Assembly: GCA_934486495.1 (NCBI GenBank)
Contig: CAKSPW010000020.1
Span: forward strand, 1-32,218
Source of the DNA: an uncultured Clostridia bacterium
GTDB taxonomy: Bacteria; Bacillota; Clostridia; UBA1381
Length of the DNA stretch: 32,218 bases
Direction of reading: 5' to 3'
A model generated the notes under the pieces. It was not told where the DNA came from. It worked only from the letters and a program-made list of their open reading frames with translations, and did not search any database. The position numbers and the translations under genes are program-made. Every line of letters begins with the position of its first letter. Positions within the stretch are counted from its first letter, which is position 1. Below are positions 17,018 to 26,609 of this stretch, piece by piece.

Positions 17018-19036
17018 GTGAGAAAAATTTTATGTGCCATAACGGCGGCGGTCATGCTGGCGCTTGCCATGAACGTGAATGTATTTGCAAAGGAAAATGC
17101 GATTCGGGTGGAGTTTGAGGATTATCTGGATCAAAACAGCGGATTTTCACAAATGCCAACCGTTGATGGCGAAGCAATGGCAGGGGTTTCAAAAATTTCA
17201 TCCGGTGTCTATACTTATACGGTTTCGTTTAATGCGGAAAATGAGGGTGAATATACAATGCAGCTTGCGGCGGCAGCCTATGCGGAGGGACTGACCGTTA
17301 ATTACAGTGATGTAAGCTGGTCGTTGAACGGATCGGATGCGATATCGCTGAATGACGCGGAATCCAAAACGCTTTTGGATACTTCCGGAACACTGCAGAG
17401 AACGCTGTTTGTACCGACGGCAAAGGTATGGCTGGAAAAGGGAGAAAATACACTGGTATTGTCCGGCGGAAAGAGAAGCGGAAAACCTATGGTGACGTTT
17501 TATCTTGATTATGCAAAATTTGTATCCAAGGAAGAAGAACCGGAAAAAAGACGATGGGAAATCGAGGAAATCACGGCGGATGGTATTGTATCGGATGCCA
17601 ATACAAGCGGCGGGAAATTCCAGGTATATAAATCCACCGATACGGAGGATGTAATACAGCATTTTGAGGGTACGATTGCTAAAAGCGGAGAATATACGCT
17701 GAGCTTTGCCTGCGGAGATTATTCGAATATGCCCTTTCTGAGTCAGTTGTACTTTAGCGTAAACGGGGGAGAGTATATTGAGATTAATGATACCGAATGC
17801 AGCGTAAGTCAGCTGGAGTCCTTGGCAAATTCAGGTTTACAGGGGACATTCGGACTTTATAAGTATTCATATAAAGGGGCAGTGAATCTTGATGCCGGAG
17901 CATTTACCGTGGATATAAAGGCAATCAAAAGAATAAACAATGAGCCGGGGGACGGAGTTTATTTTTCGTTTGACTATATGGAAATCGAAGACAGGAAAGA
18001 GCCTGAACCGGTGATCGGCAGCGGCAGACTGGAGGTTGAGGATATAACCTCAACCTGTATCGCGAATGATAAAAACGTAAGCGGTGGGAAATATCAGGTA
18101 TACAAATCAACGGAAACGGAGGATGTGATTCAAAGATTCACCTTTAAGACGGACAAGCGCGGAATGTATACCGTCAGTGTTGCCGCCGGAACCTTTGCCA
18201 AGATGGCGTACTTAAGCTCTTTGTATATCAGTATAAACGGGGGAGAATATATTGAGCTGAATGATGCGAATTGCTATATCACACAGCTTGATGAATTGGC
18301 AGACCCGGCAATGAGAGCAACTTATAATCTGTACAGTTATACCTATAAGCAAGACATCAGTATAGAGGAGGACATCACCACGGTGGATGTCAGGGCTACG
18401 GCAAGAACCAATGCCGAGGCAACGCCGGGCGTCTATTTTTCATTGGATTATGTTGAGGTATTACAGGTAAAACAGCTTGACGGATTATCCGGAAAAACAG
18501 ATCATGGATTTGTTGCCTGCGGAAAAGATGAACAGCTGAGAATCTTTAATGCTGACGGAAAAGAAATTACTGCGGCGGATGTCACATCCATAAAATACAC
18601 ATCAGATGATGAAAAAATTGTTTCGGTTGACTCAGACGGGGTTCTTCACGGAAGGAATTTTGGTAAAGCGGTCATTCATATTGAGGCAGACCGAACAGGA
18701 GTAACCGCATCGGCCGATTGTACTGTCTATGTAACCGATGAATCCGGACTGTACCTTACGGATGGAAAGCGGAACGGAAATGAGATCAGCGTGACGATCA
18801 ATGCAGTGCAGGATTATAAGGCGCAGCATCAGTTGCTGATTGCGGTATATGGCAATGAGGACGGATATGCTACCTCAATTAAGAAAATATATACGGTGGA
18901 TACCGAGGATCTGTCAAAGGGTGAAAGCAAGCAGATTCAAAAAACGGTTGAAGCAGAATCGGGAGATGTCATCAATATCTTTATGATTTACCCGGATAAT
19001 AATACCAATGCGGTATTCAGCAAAATCACACTGTAA
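17018..19036 (+). CDS. Secreted three-module carbohydrate-binding-like protein
   Basis: A secreted non-catalytic protein of 672 aa. The start is GTG 17018, preceded by GGGAGG 9 bases upstream; an in-frame ATG at 16976 overlaps the previous gene and lacks both a ribosome binding site and a signal-like start. The signal peptide is RKILCAITAAVMLALAMNVN plus VFA. Module 1 (~28-170) resembles those of the 11622 protein (RVEFEDY, GENTL). Modules 2 (~179-324) and 3 (~335-481) are close copies of one another (SGGKFQVYKSTDTEDVIQ against SGGKYQVYKSTETEDVIQ), so they arose by a recent tandem duplication. An Ig-like group 2 domain (~491-572) and a C-terminal beta domain (~576-672) follow. It sits between the two hydrolase genes, only 16 bases after the first, and probably binds the same polysaccharide at the surface. 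The substrate is not evident. Confidence 0.83.
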   Translation: MRKILCAITAAVMLALAMNVNVFAKENAIRVEFEDYLDQNSGFSQMPTVDGEAMAGVSKISSGVYTYTVSFNAENEGEYTMQLAAAAYAEGLTVNYSDVSWSLNGSDAISLNDAESKTLLDTSGTLQRTLFVPTAKVWLEKGENTLVLSGGKRSGKPMVTFYLDYAKFVSKEEEPEKRRWEIEEITADGIVSDANTSGGKFQVYKSTDTEDVIQHFEGTIAKSGEYTLSFACGDYSNMPFLSQLYFSVNGGEYIEINDTECSVSQLESLANSGLQGTFGLYKYSYKGAVNLDAGAFTVDIKAIKRINNEPGDGVYFSFDYMEIEDRKEPEPVIGSGRLEVEDITSTCIANDKNVSGGKYQVYKSTETEDVIQRFTFKTDKRGMYTVSVAAGTFAKMAYLSSLYISINGGEYIELNDANCYITQLDELADPAMRATYNLYSYTYKQDISIEEDITTVDVRATARTNAEATPGVYFSLDYVEVLQVKQLDGLSGKTDHGFVACGKDEQLRIFNADGKEITAADVTSIKYTSDDEKIVSVDSDGVLHGRNFGKAVIHIEADRTGVTASADCTVYVTDESGLYLTDGKRNGNEISVTINAVQDYKAQHQLLIAVYGNEDGYATSIKKIYTVDTEDLSKGESKQIQKTVEAESGDVINIFMIYPDNNTNAVFSKITL

Positions 19037-19049
19037 GGAGGTTCGGTGA

Positions 19050-22000
19050 ATGAAAAAAAGAATCCTGTCGGCTGCGGCGGCAATTGCTGTGTTGTCAACA
19101 ACGGTGAGTATGCCGAATATATCTGCGGCAGAAAGAATAAAAATTGAGGCGGAAGATTATACATCTTCTTCAAGCAGCTTGAATATTACAAATAATGCAC
19201 AGCTGAGCAATTCAAAATATGTAAGAATTTTTGATTATCCTCCGGCAGCAGGATATACCATAGGCTATAGCTTTGAAGTATCGAAAGCCGGTGTCTATCA
19301 GGTGAATGGAGTTGGGTCGATATTAGATAGAGTATATACAAGCGATTGGGATATTTATATGAATGATGAATCCAATTCTTCCAATGAAAGACTTCTGCTT
19401 GAAGATATTGATGTTCCGAGTATCAAGGATGTTATGAAAAAATATTCATTCGGAACCTTTCGGCTGAAAAAGGGAAAGAATACTTTGTATGTAAAGGTGA
19501 ACTGTGAGGATTTGCAATCACAGGACATGGTGGTTACTTTTCTGGATTATTTTACAATCGAACAGGTGAACGGCGGAAAGTTTTCGGTTTCAAATCTGTC
19601 GTTTGAAGGCTCGGATTGCGGAGTCTTTACGGAGGACGACAATATTAAAATGAATGTTGACTTTACCGCTTCCGCACCGGAAAAGTGCGAATATCGGATT
19701 AAGATTACTGACGCATGGGACAGGGAAGTGATCAACAGCAAAATAACAGTAGGAAAGGGAATGGATAGTTTGCCGGTCAATCTCGGTAAACTCAAGCCCG
19801 GATGGTATCGGGCATACATTTATGACCCGGATTCGGAAACAGAACTTAATTCCTACAAGGCATTTGCGGTTACTCATTCCCTGAAAAAGAGAGGGGATTT
19901 TGCAGATACTGCATTTGGGTCGGATCTTGCCGCAGAATATGACGGCGGAACGCTCAAACGAGCTAAAAGCTTCGCGGAGGCGATGCGGTATTCCGGATTT
20001 GACTGGATCAGAAGCCGGGGAACCGGTAAATCAACCATCGGAACACAACTAAATATGAAAAAGCAGATTGCCGCACAGGGAATCAAAACAGATGAAGTGA
20101 TGGGCAGTGCGGTCGGGTATGTTACCGGCGAATCGGACGCAAAATTCAGAAATGATTTGTATACGATTTCGTATAATTTCTGGAAAGAATATCCTAAGTA
20201 CGAGCAAGGAACGGTGGATATGGTTGAGGTGTTCAATGAATTGGACATTTCAAAAAATTCTCCCGGAGCGGATTTGTATTCGGCATATCTGAAAGCGGCG
20301 GCAATCGGACTTGCCGATTCGGGGTATCACCCTTATGTATCATTAACGGGTTTAGCAATGTATGAGGGGTTGTATTTTGATTTGCTCATGCAAAACGGAG
20401 CATTGGATTACAGTGATGTCTATAATTTTCATGCACATGCGGCAATTGAAAACAGAGTCAGCTGTGCAAGACAAAATTCGGACGTATATTCAAAAGGCAG
20501 TTCGATTCCGCTGTATCTTACGGAGGCAGGAATTTATCAGATTCCCGAAGGCGAGGACGGACTTTCGGATGAACAGATGAGAACTTCCGCAAGATATGGA
20601 ATTACCTCGGCTGTCACCTCACTTTCATACGGTACGGATAAGCACTTCTGGTTTTTGAGCAGACCTTTCATAGAAAACAACGGAAACTATTCCTCTTTCC
20701 ATGCGTGGTCGTATTATCCGTATCCCGTATATACCTCCGTTGAGAATATGACATATCAGTTGGGCGAAGGAATTTATAAAGGAGAAATGAGCGTTGCAGC
20801 TGACGGTGTTACGGGAGAGCTGTTTGATGACGGAAAAGGAAATGACGTTGCGGTATTCTGGTCAGAGCAGCCAACGTATATTACGCTGAATGCGGATCAA
20901 GTCACTTATGCGGATATGTACGGATATGAAGAAATTCGAAACGGAACAGACGGAAAAGTGACGGTATCCGTTTCGCAGGATCCGATTTATATCCGATTTA
21001 ACGGCAGAAGTGATCAATCTAATTACTATCCGGCGGCTCATACGAAGAACGTTATTTCACGGCATGAATTAAAGACGAACGACCGAATTGTGATTCAGCC
21101 GCTTTGGCAGAATGTTGACATGAATGACGCGTCAATCAAGAATGTGGGATATTCTCTGGACTCGGGAAAAAATTACGAGGTTGATGCCGTAGTCTACAAT
21201 ATGAATAATGAAAGCGTCAGCGGAAATATCGGAGCGGTTTTGTGGAACAGTGAGCAATTCGATTTGAGTGTAGAGAACGGAGCATTTGCAATTGAGCCGT
21301 GGGGCAAGACTACCGTAAAGATCCGTCTTGCAGCAAACGGAAACGGCACACCGGGAAAAACCGGTGAATTAAAGATTTTTGGCTCAATGAGCGATGGACG
21401 GGAGCTGTCATCGGCGGTTTGCGCATATAATTTTTCGATGAAGGGAATTGAGCTTTCGCCGAATGAGGTTCAACTTTTTGAAGGCAGCTTAGATGCGGAA
21501 AACTGGGATTTAACCAACATTCAGGCAAGCGGAACACTGGATTATTCATCGGATAAAAGCAAAGGCACATTCACGATGAAAGCAACATTCAGCGATAGCT
21601 CTGTCTGGTATTTCCCGAAGCTTAAAATCAATGACGCGTCATTTATCAAAGGTACATCGGGGATCAGTTTTAAAAGAAAATGTGCAAAAAGCAGCGAAGA
21701 CAAAACAACGGTATTTGTATATCTATCGGACGGCAGAGAGTACTATAGCGGAGAAGCGTCCGGAGTGGCATTTTCGGATCAATGGGAAACACTGACCTAT
21801 CCGTGGTCAAGCTTTTCCTTGTTTAAATCTCCGTTGGGAACGGTGGATATTCGGGAATTTGATGAAAGTCTTATCGAATATGCGGCGATCGGCGTATCGG
21901 GCGGAACAAAGGATAAACCCTCAACAACAATATCGGATTTTGGCGTGTATACATTGGAAGAGGGGGGCGATGTTCTGAACCCCGGAAAAATAGAGCTTTC

Positions 22001-22250
22001 CGGAATGGATTACATGGCGGTATACAATCAGGGAGAAGTGCCGCAGCTGAAAGCAGAATTGCCCTATGATGATTTGCAAGACATCAAGGTGATGAATTAC
22101 AATAACGTCTATAACCGATGGACGCAAGACGGGAAAATTATTACCGTTGATCTGAGCGGATTGGGTCGGGGCAAATACGAAATCAAGATATGTGCAAAAA
22201 ACAAAATGAATTATTACTATGTATCTAAAATGATATTCTATGTAGAGTAA
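19050..22250 (+). CDS. Second secreted clan GH-A-like glycoside hydrolase with N-terminal binding module
   Basis: This 1066-aa paralogue of the hydrolase at 14272 carries an extra N-terminal CBM35/CBM6-like module (~28-172, KIEAEDY to FLDYFTIE) after the signal peptide (cleavage near SAA27). An Ig-like domain (~178-275, GWYRAYIYDP) and a barrel (~285-560) follow. The candidate acid/base is Glu397 in VFNELD and the nucleophile candidate Glu492 in LYLTEAG. NFHAHA (~459-464) and YGTDKHFWFL match the paralogue. C-terminal beta domains, including a jelly roll with WYFPKLKIND, complete the protein. AAGGAGG lies 8 bases before the ATG. The two enzymes share architecture but are diverged, so they may cut different linkages of one polymer. 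The family is not assigned. Confidence 0.8.
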   Translation: MKKRILSAAAAIAVLSTTVSMPNISAAERIKIEAEDYTSSSSSLNITNNAQLSNSKYVRIFDYPPAAGYTIGYSFEVSKAGVYQVNGVGSILDRVYTSDWDIYMNDESNSSNERLLLEDIDVPSIKDVMKKYSFGTFRLKKGKNTLYVKVNCEDLQSQDMVVTFLDYFTIEQVNGGKFSVSNLSFEGSDCGVFTEDDNIKMNVDFTASAPEKCEYRIKITDAWDREVINSKITVGKGMDSLPVNLGKLKPGWYRAYIYDPDSETELNSYKAFAVTHSLKKRGDFADTAFGSDLAAEYDGGTLKRAKSFAEAMRYSGFDWIRSRGTGKSTIGTQLNMKKQIAAQGIKTDEVMGSAVGYVTGESDAKFRNDLYTISYNFWKEYPKYEQGTVDMVEVFNELDISKNSPGADLYSAYLKAAAIGLADSGYHPYVSLTGLAMYEGLYFDLLMQNGALDYSDVYNFHAHAAIENRVSCARQNSDVYSKGSSIPLYLTEAGIYQIPEGEDGLSDEQMRTSARYGITSAVTSLSYGTDKHFWFLSRPFIENNGNYSSFHAWSYYPYPVYTSVENMTYQLGEGIYKGEMSVAADGVTGELFDDGKGNDVAVFWSEQPTYITLNADQVTYADMYGYEEIRNGTDGKVTVSVSQDPIYIRFNGRSDQSNYYPAAHTKNVISRHELKTNDRIVIQPLWQNVDMNDASIKNVGYSLDSGKNYEVDAVVYNMNNESVSGNIGAVLWNSEQFDLSVENGAFAIEPWGKTTVKIRLAANGNGTPGKTGELKIFGSMSDGRELSSAVCAYNFSMKGIELSPNEVQLFEGSLDAENWDLTNIQASGTLDYSSDKSKGTFTMKATFSDSSVWYFPKLKINDASFIKGTSGISFKRKCAKSSEDKTTVFVYLSDGREYYSGEASGVAFSDQWETLTYPWSSFSLFKSPLGTVDIREFDESLIEYAAIGVSGGTKDKPSTTISDFGVYTLEEGGDVLNPGKIELSGMDYMAVYNQGEVPQLKAELPYDDLQDIKVMNYNNVYNRWTQDGKIITVDLSGLGRGKYEIKICAKNKMNYYYVSKMIFYVE

Positions 22251-22265
22251 CAGGAGAGGTGCGGA

Positions 22266-23933
22266 ATGAAGAAAATAATCGGTATACTGACTGCGATGGT
22301 TCTGAGCGTTTGCGCGGTGCAGCTTGCGGCGGCGGAAAATGACATAACATGCAGTCTGGATTGTATTCCCGGAACCGTGATCATGAAGGGAAGTATCGAG
22401 ATTCCGGGTTTGGAGTATCCTTCGGCGGTTACAGTGAAAGTAACCGACTCGGAGAATCATCTGAACTATTATGACGTGATCTATACGGATGATCAGAATA
22501 AGGCGGAATTTTACTATAAAAATAATGCGTCATCCGGAATTTACACTTGTGTATTTGGCATCAATGCAATCCATGAATCGGTAACGGCAACCTATGCAGA
22601 CTTTAAGGGGAAGGATTTCCAGGATGAATTTGTGGTAAATGTAAAAAGCGCGGTAAAGAACAATGATACAGAACAAATTGAAAAGCTGATAACGGAGAAT
22701 GATGATTGGCTGAAAACCGATAGAAGCGTATTTGAAGGGTTAAAGGAATCCGGAAAAGTATATTCATTAATGATCAGTGATTACGAGGAGTATCAGGAAG
22801 CGTGTGATGTTAAAAATGCATTTGAAAAATGCGCCATGCTGGAAAACGTCAATGAAAACGGTGCTGCCGGATTGAAAATCCTTTATGAAAGCGATCAGGA
22901 TAAAAGGTTGTTTCAGCTTGTGGACAAAATACCGTCAAACGGCGGCGAAAATGCATTTGACTCGCTTTCAGACAGCACGAAAAATAGTATTTATGCGGCG
23001 GCAAGCAGCACTTACACAATGTCAAGCCGGTTGGTTGAAACATTTGTGTCGCAAACACTATTGACTGCAATCCATAAAGCGGCAAATTACAATGAGGTGA
23101 AAATTGTTTTGGAGGCGTATAAGGCAGCAGGGAAAATTCGGTATTCTTATACTCTCGGCACAGCGGATTATAAGGCGCTTATCGGAAAATCATTCAATTC
23201 CTACAGTGCGGTTGAAGCTGCGATAGCAAGTCTCAAAAACACATCGAAAACTCCCGGAGGCGGAGGCGGCGGTGGCGGAGGAGGTTCCTCCTCATCCAAT
23301 GCGCCGTTAAGAGTGGAAACTGAAATCACGCCCCCGTCAAAAACTAATGACGGTAAAACGACCGAAGCTCATCCGATTAACAAATATTTTGATGATATAG
23401 AGGATTCAAAGTGGGCGATGGAAGCGGTGGATTTTCTGTATGAGAAAGGTATTATCAGCGGTTCGGGAGAAAGAACATTCGATCCGAACCGATCGGTCAC
23501 GCGTGCCGAAGCGGCAAAAATGATTACCTTGCTTGCCGGAGTGGAAATAGAAAACACAGTCCCAAAAGCATTTTCCGATGCAGTGCCTGATGCGTGGTAT
23601 GAGAAGTATATCAATGCAGCTTGTGAGTACGGATATTTTGAGGGTTACGGCGATGGCAGCTTTGGCGTAAGTCATCCGATCACAAGAGAGCAGGCGGCGA
23701 CCGTTATTTATCGGTTGCTTACCGGGAAAAATATGAAGTTTGTCAAGAACGGATTTATATTTGAGGATGACGCTGCAATATCAGATTGGGCAAAAGACGC
23801 GGTTTATTCTTTGCACAGCGGAGAAATTATTAACGGACGGTCAAACAATCGGTTTTATCCTGCGGAAAATATGACAAGAGCCGAGTGTGCGGTGCTGATT
23901 TACAGAGCTGCGCAGCAGATGGGAGGTATATAA
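22266..23933 (+). CDS. SLH-domain surface protein with deca-glycine hinge
   Basis: This secreted protein (555 aa) ends in three S-layer homology domains at ~373-425, 436-487 and 497-550, each with the T-RAE-A or T-REQAA motif. These normally bind pyruvylated secondary cell wall polymer and hold the protein on the surface. The signal peptide ends near AAA23. Residues ~25-125 look like an Ig-type domain and ~126-325 a helical region. Ten glycines plus SSSS at 331-344 form a flexible hinge before the anchor. It has no catalytic motif. It could be an anchoring scaffold that holds the unanchored binding proteins and hydrolases upstream, but no cohesin or dockerin is visible, so that is inference. 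A CAGGAGAGG site precedes the ATG, 15 bases after the previous gene. Confidence 0.85.
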   Translation: MKKIIGILTAMVLSVCAVQLAAAENDITCSLDCIPGTVIMKGSIEIPGLEYPSAVTVKVTDSENHLNYYDVIYTDDQNKAEFYYKNNASSGIYTCVFGINAIHESVTATYADFKGKDFQDEFVVNVKSAVKNNDTEQIEKLITENDDWLKTDRSVFEGLKESGKVYSLMISDYEEYQEACDVKNAFEKCAMLENVNENGAAGLKILYESDQDKRLFQLVDKIPSNGGENAFDSLSDSTKNSIYAAASSTYTMSSRLVETFVSQTLLTAIHKAANYNEVKIVLEAYKAAGKIRYSYTLGTADYKALIGKSFNSYSAVEAAIASLKNTSKTPGGGGGGGGGGSSSSNAPLRVETEITPPSKTNDGKTTEAHPINKYFDDIEDSKWAMEAVDFLYEKGIISGSGERTFDPNRSVTRAEAAKMITLLAGVEIENTVPKAFSDAVPDAWYEKYINAACEYGYFEGYGDGSFGVSHPITREQAATVIYRLLTGKNMKFVKNGFIFEDDAAISDWAKDAVYSLHSGEIINGRSNNRFYPAENMTRAECAVLIYRAAQQMGGI

Positions 23934-23936
23934 GGA

Positions 23937-26591
23937 ATGAAAAAAATATCAGCCGTATTGCTTGCTTGCGTTATGATGCTATACGGAATTTGCCCGGTGC
24001 TTGCCGCAACGGAAAAAACAAGCTATAAGCTGAATTTTGCGTTTGACATGGGGATATTAACAGAGGACAATAACGGCGACAGGCTGTTGGAGGACGAGGT
24101 CACAAGGATTCAGGCGCTTATTGCAGTTTATCGGCTTATGCATTATTCGGATATTGATCAAATCCCTGCTGCGACCAAGCAGTATTATTCCGATATTGGT
24201 CTGTTTCATTACGGTGCAGGCTATGCCCAGGCAATGACAGAGGATGGGTTTGTTAACGGATATGATGATGGAACCTATGGGGCGGATACTCCTATTACGC
24301 TGAATGAATGGATTACGATCTTGCTGAGAACGGCAGGATATTCGGAGTATTTTCAGCTTGTACACAAAACTCCTTATGAAACAGCGCAGGATTTGGGGTT
24401 GCTCAAATCGGTGGATGCCGGAATCAATGATAAGGTGACAAGACGGAATGCGGCAATGATGATCTATAATCTCATGTTTATCAAAACCTTGAAGATCGTT
24501 GGAGGAAAAGGTACAACCGTAACATATGATGCAGGCGATGAATATATACGTGAGGTTTTGGGACTGGAGTATGTTGAAGGAATTGTCGATGGAATCGGCG
24601 GAGCGGCTCTGACAGAGGATATTTCTGACGGTTATGCGTCTGTTGATGGGAAAATGTGCAGCTTTGATAACAAAAAGGAAGAACAGTATCTTGGATATCA
24701 AGCGCGGATGATTTACAATGCTGACACGGGTCGGGCGCTTTCCATCATTCCGGATGACAGAAATAAAGCAGTGACTTTAGACGCCGAGGATCTGGAAAAA
24801 TATGAAGATAATACATATTTTTATTATAAATCCAAAACATCGAGTCAAACGGCACGCTATGTTTTAGACAGGACGTTTGATGCAGTATATAACCGCCGGT
24901 CTGTTTTTGACAGCCGGTATATGATGCCCGAATACGGAACCGTCACGTTGGTTGACAACAATCACGATGACCGGTATGATGTGGTAATCATTAATGATTT
25001 TGAAAGCTTCATGGTGGAAGCCTATTCGGAAAATGATCGTTTCATCACCATGAAAAATCGGGATGAAAACGGAAAAAATATCCGAATTGATCTGAGCGCC
25101 TATGATGTCTGCGAAGCGGAAAACGAAGCGGGTGAACGAGCGGAAGCATCGGCAATTATCGTTCCCGGATCTGTTGTGACAATACAACGTTCCGCCGATG
25201 AGAAATCAATCTATATTTCGGTGAGCCGCGAAGTGATGAAAGAAACGATAGAATCAATCACGGCAGATGGCGAAACAAAGAAGTATAGCATAGGCGGAAA
25301 TCTCTATGAAGCTGTTCCGAACTGTTATATTCCGGACGGAGCAGATACGCCGGGCAGCAAAGCGGATATTTATTTGGATAAAAACGGGCGCATTGCCGCG
25401 ATTATGAAATCGGAAGATGCGGAGGGCTGGAAATATGGATATATTAAAAAGGTGTGGGTTGAGGATGCTGAGGAAAGAGCAGTTCTGAGGATTTTTAATG
25501 AGAACGAAAGTCTCGGCGATATTCTCTGTGAAACCAAAGTGGTACTGGACGGAGAGAAGTTGACAAAGCCGCAGATTATAGCAGACCGGATCAACGAAGC
25601 CTATGACAACTTTGAAGATAAAAAGATCAGCGGATATACTTCCGAAATTCACACGAAGCGTATCATAAGATATTGTATCAACCGGAAGGGGTTCATCACG
25701 AAAATTGACACTCCCATTGAACACAGTCTGTATGATCTTTCGGTTCCGGAGGGATATAGCAGTGACAATTGCCTTATGCTCAGAGCAAAGGGGTATATTT
25801 ATTGGAAGAACGGCATGAAGATGTTTAAGACTGTCATGAAAGCGCATATGGATATTCAAGGCGATATTATCGGCGGTGACGATATGAAGATTTTTATGCT
25901 TCCGAACGATACCGGTCATGAAAATGATTGGGAATATTCGGTGAAAACGCTGGCACAAAGCACTTTCTCGGAAGCGTATTATTATGCTTCGGGGTACAAC
26001 ACATCGGTTGAAAGTATGGAGTGTACCGTAACCGCGATACGGAACAGACCCGGAAATGCTACAAAAAAGATGATGGTTGTCGACAACTTCGGAGAGATGA
26101 TTGACAGCAGCGGAGAAGTGGTTAAAGCGATTTCGGGATACTTAGGAACATCTTATCGGCATCTGCCGGTACAGGAAAGCTCCTTTGATGTTGATTCTTT
26201 AAAACGCGGTGATGTAATTTTTTATGATTATGTCAATGAGAAGATGCTGATAAACGGAGTGGGGTACAGTTCGGATAAGGAGGGCTTGCTGGATCAGGAT
26301 GATTCATACCATCCGGATGACGGAGGAATACATTTCAATATCCCATACCGTGTTCTGAAGGCAAAAGTAACGCGTGTGAGCGGAACGAGGATGCAAGTTA
26401 CGCCGGCAAGCCAGGCGACGGAAGTTATGCCGCTGCCTTCAGCGGTTGTGATTTATGACAGTGAAAAAGGTGATGTATCGGTAGGAACGATCTATGATGT
26501 CAGAACCGAAGAAATTTACGGCAGTGCAGCGGATACTGTCTTTATCTCCACACGCAGCGGAAATATTGATGAGATGATTGCCGTAAGGTGA
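23937..26591 (+). CDS. Large secreted protein with N-terminal SLH-like domains, function unknown
   Basis: An exported protein of 884 aa with a signal peptide ending near LAA24. Residues ~30-185 hold three diverged SLH-like repeats (MGILTEDNNGDRLLEDEVTR; GFVNGYDDGTYGADTPITLN; LGLLKSVDAGINDKVTRR). The remaining ~700 residues are beta-rich with no family I recognise; motifs such as GTVTLVDNNHDDRYDVVIIN recall surface proteins made of small repeated beta modules. It has no catalytic signature. It begins 3 bases after the previous gene; the ribosome binding site GGGAGG lies inside the end of that gene, so the two SLH proteins are probably translationally linked and made in similar amounts. It may be a structural surface-layer component specific to this locus. 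Confidence 0.75.
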   Translation: MKKISAVLLACVMMLYGICPVLAATEKTSYKLNFAFDMGILTEDNNGDRLLEDEVTRIQALIAVYRLMHYSDIDQIPAATKQYYSDIGLFHYGAGYAQAMTEDGFVNGYDDGTYGADTPITLNEWITILLRTAGYSEYFQLVHKTPYETAQDLGLLKSVDAGINDKVTRRNAAMMIYNLMFIKTLKIVGGKGTTVTYDAGDEYIREVLGLEYVEGIVDGIGGAALTEDISDGYASVDGKMCSFDNKKEEQYLGYQARMIYNADTGRALSIIPDDRNKAVTLDAEDLEKYEDNTYFYYKSKTSSQTARYVLDRTFDAVYNRRSVFDSRYMMPEYGTVTLVDNNHDDRYDVVIINDFESFMVEAYSENDRFITMKNRDENGKNIRIDLSAYDVCEAENEAGERAEASAIIVPGSVVTIQRSADEKSIYISVSREVMKETIESITADGETKKYSIGGNLYEAVPNCYIPDGADTPGSKADIYLDKNGRIAAIMKSEDAEGWKYGYIKKVWVEDAEERAVLRIFNENESLGDILCETKVVLDGEKLTKPQIIADRINEAYDNFEDKKISGYTSEIHTKRIIRYCINRKGFITKIDTPIEHSLYDLSVPEGYSSDNCLMLRAKGYIYWKNGMKMFKTVMKAHMDIQGDIIGGDDMKIFMLPNDTGHENDWEYSVKTLAQSTFSEAYYYASGYNTSVESMECTVTAIRNRPGNATKKMMVVDNFGEMIDSSGEVVKAISGYLGTSYRHLPVQESSFDVDSLKRGDVIFYDYVNEKMLINGVGYSSDKEGLLDQDDSYHPDDGGIHFNIPYRVLKAKVTRVSGTRMQVTPASQATEVMPLPSAVVIYDSEKGDVSVGTIYDVRTEEIYGSAADTVFISTRSGNIDEMIAVR

Positions 26592-26609
26592 TTTTACAGG
26601 GAGGCATTT

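Noticed and set aside
23256..23297. Gly/Ser codon run as a DNA repeat or CRISPR-like array
   Set aside because: It is a coding hinge of ten glycines and four serines in frame with the SLH protein; no direct repeat units with spacers.
24057..24701. Minus-strand ORF of 214 codons opposite the second SLH protein gene
   Set aside because: No ribosome binding site, Ile/Arg/Cys-rich shadow composition, and fully opposite a clear gene; similar antisense ORFs at 7256-7789, 25254-25958 and 27493-28197 were dropped for the same reason.
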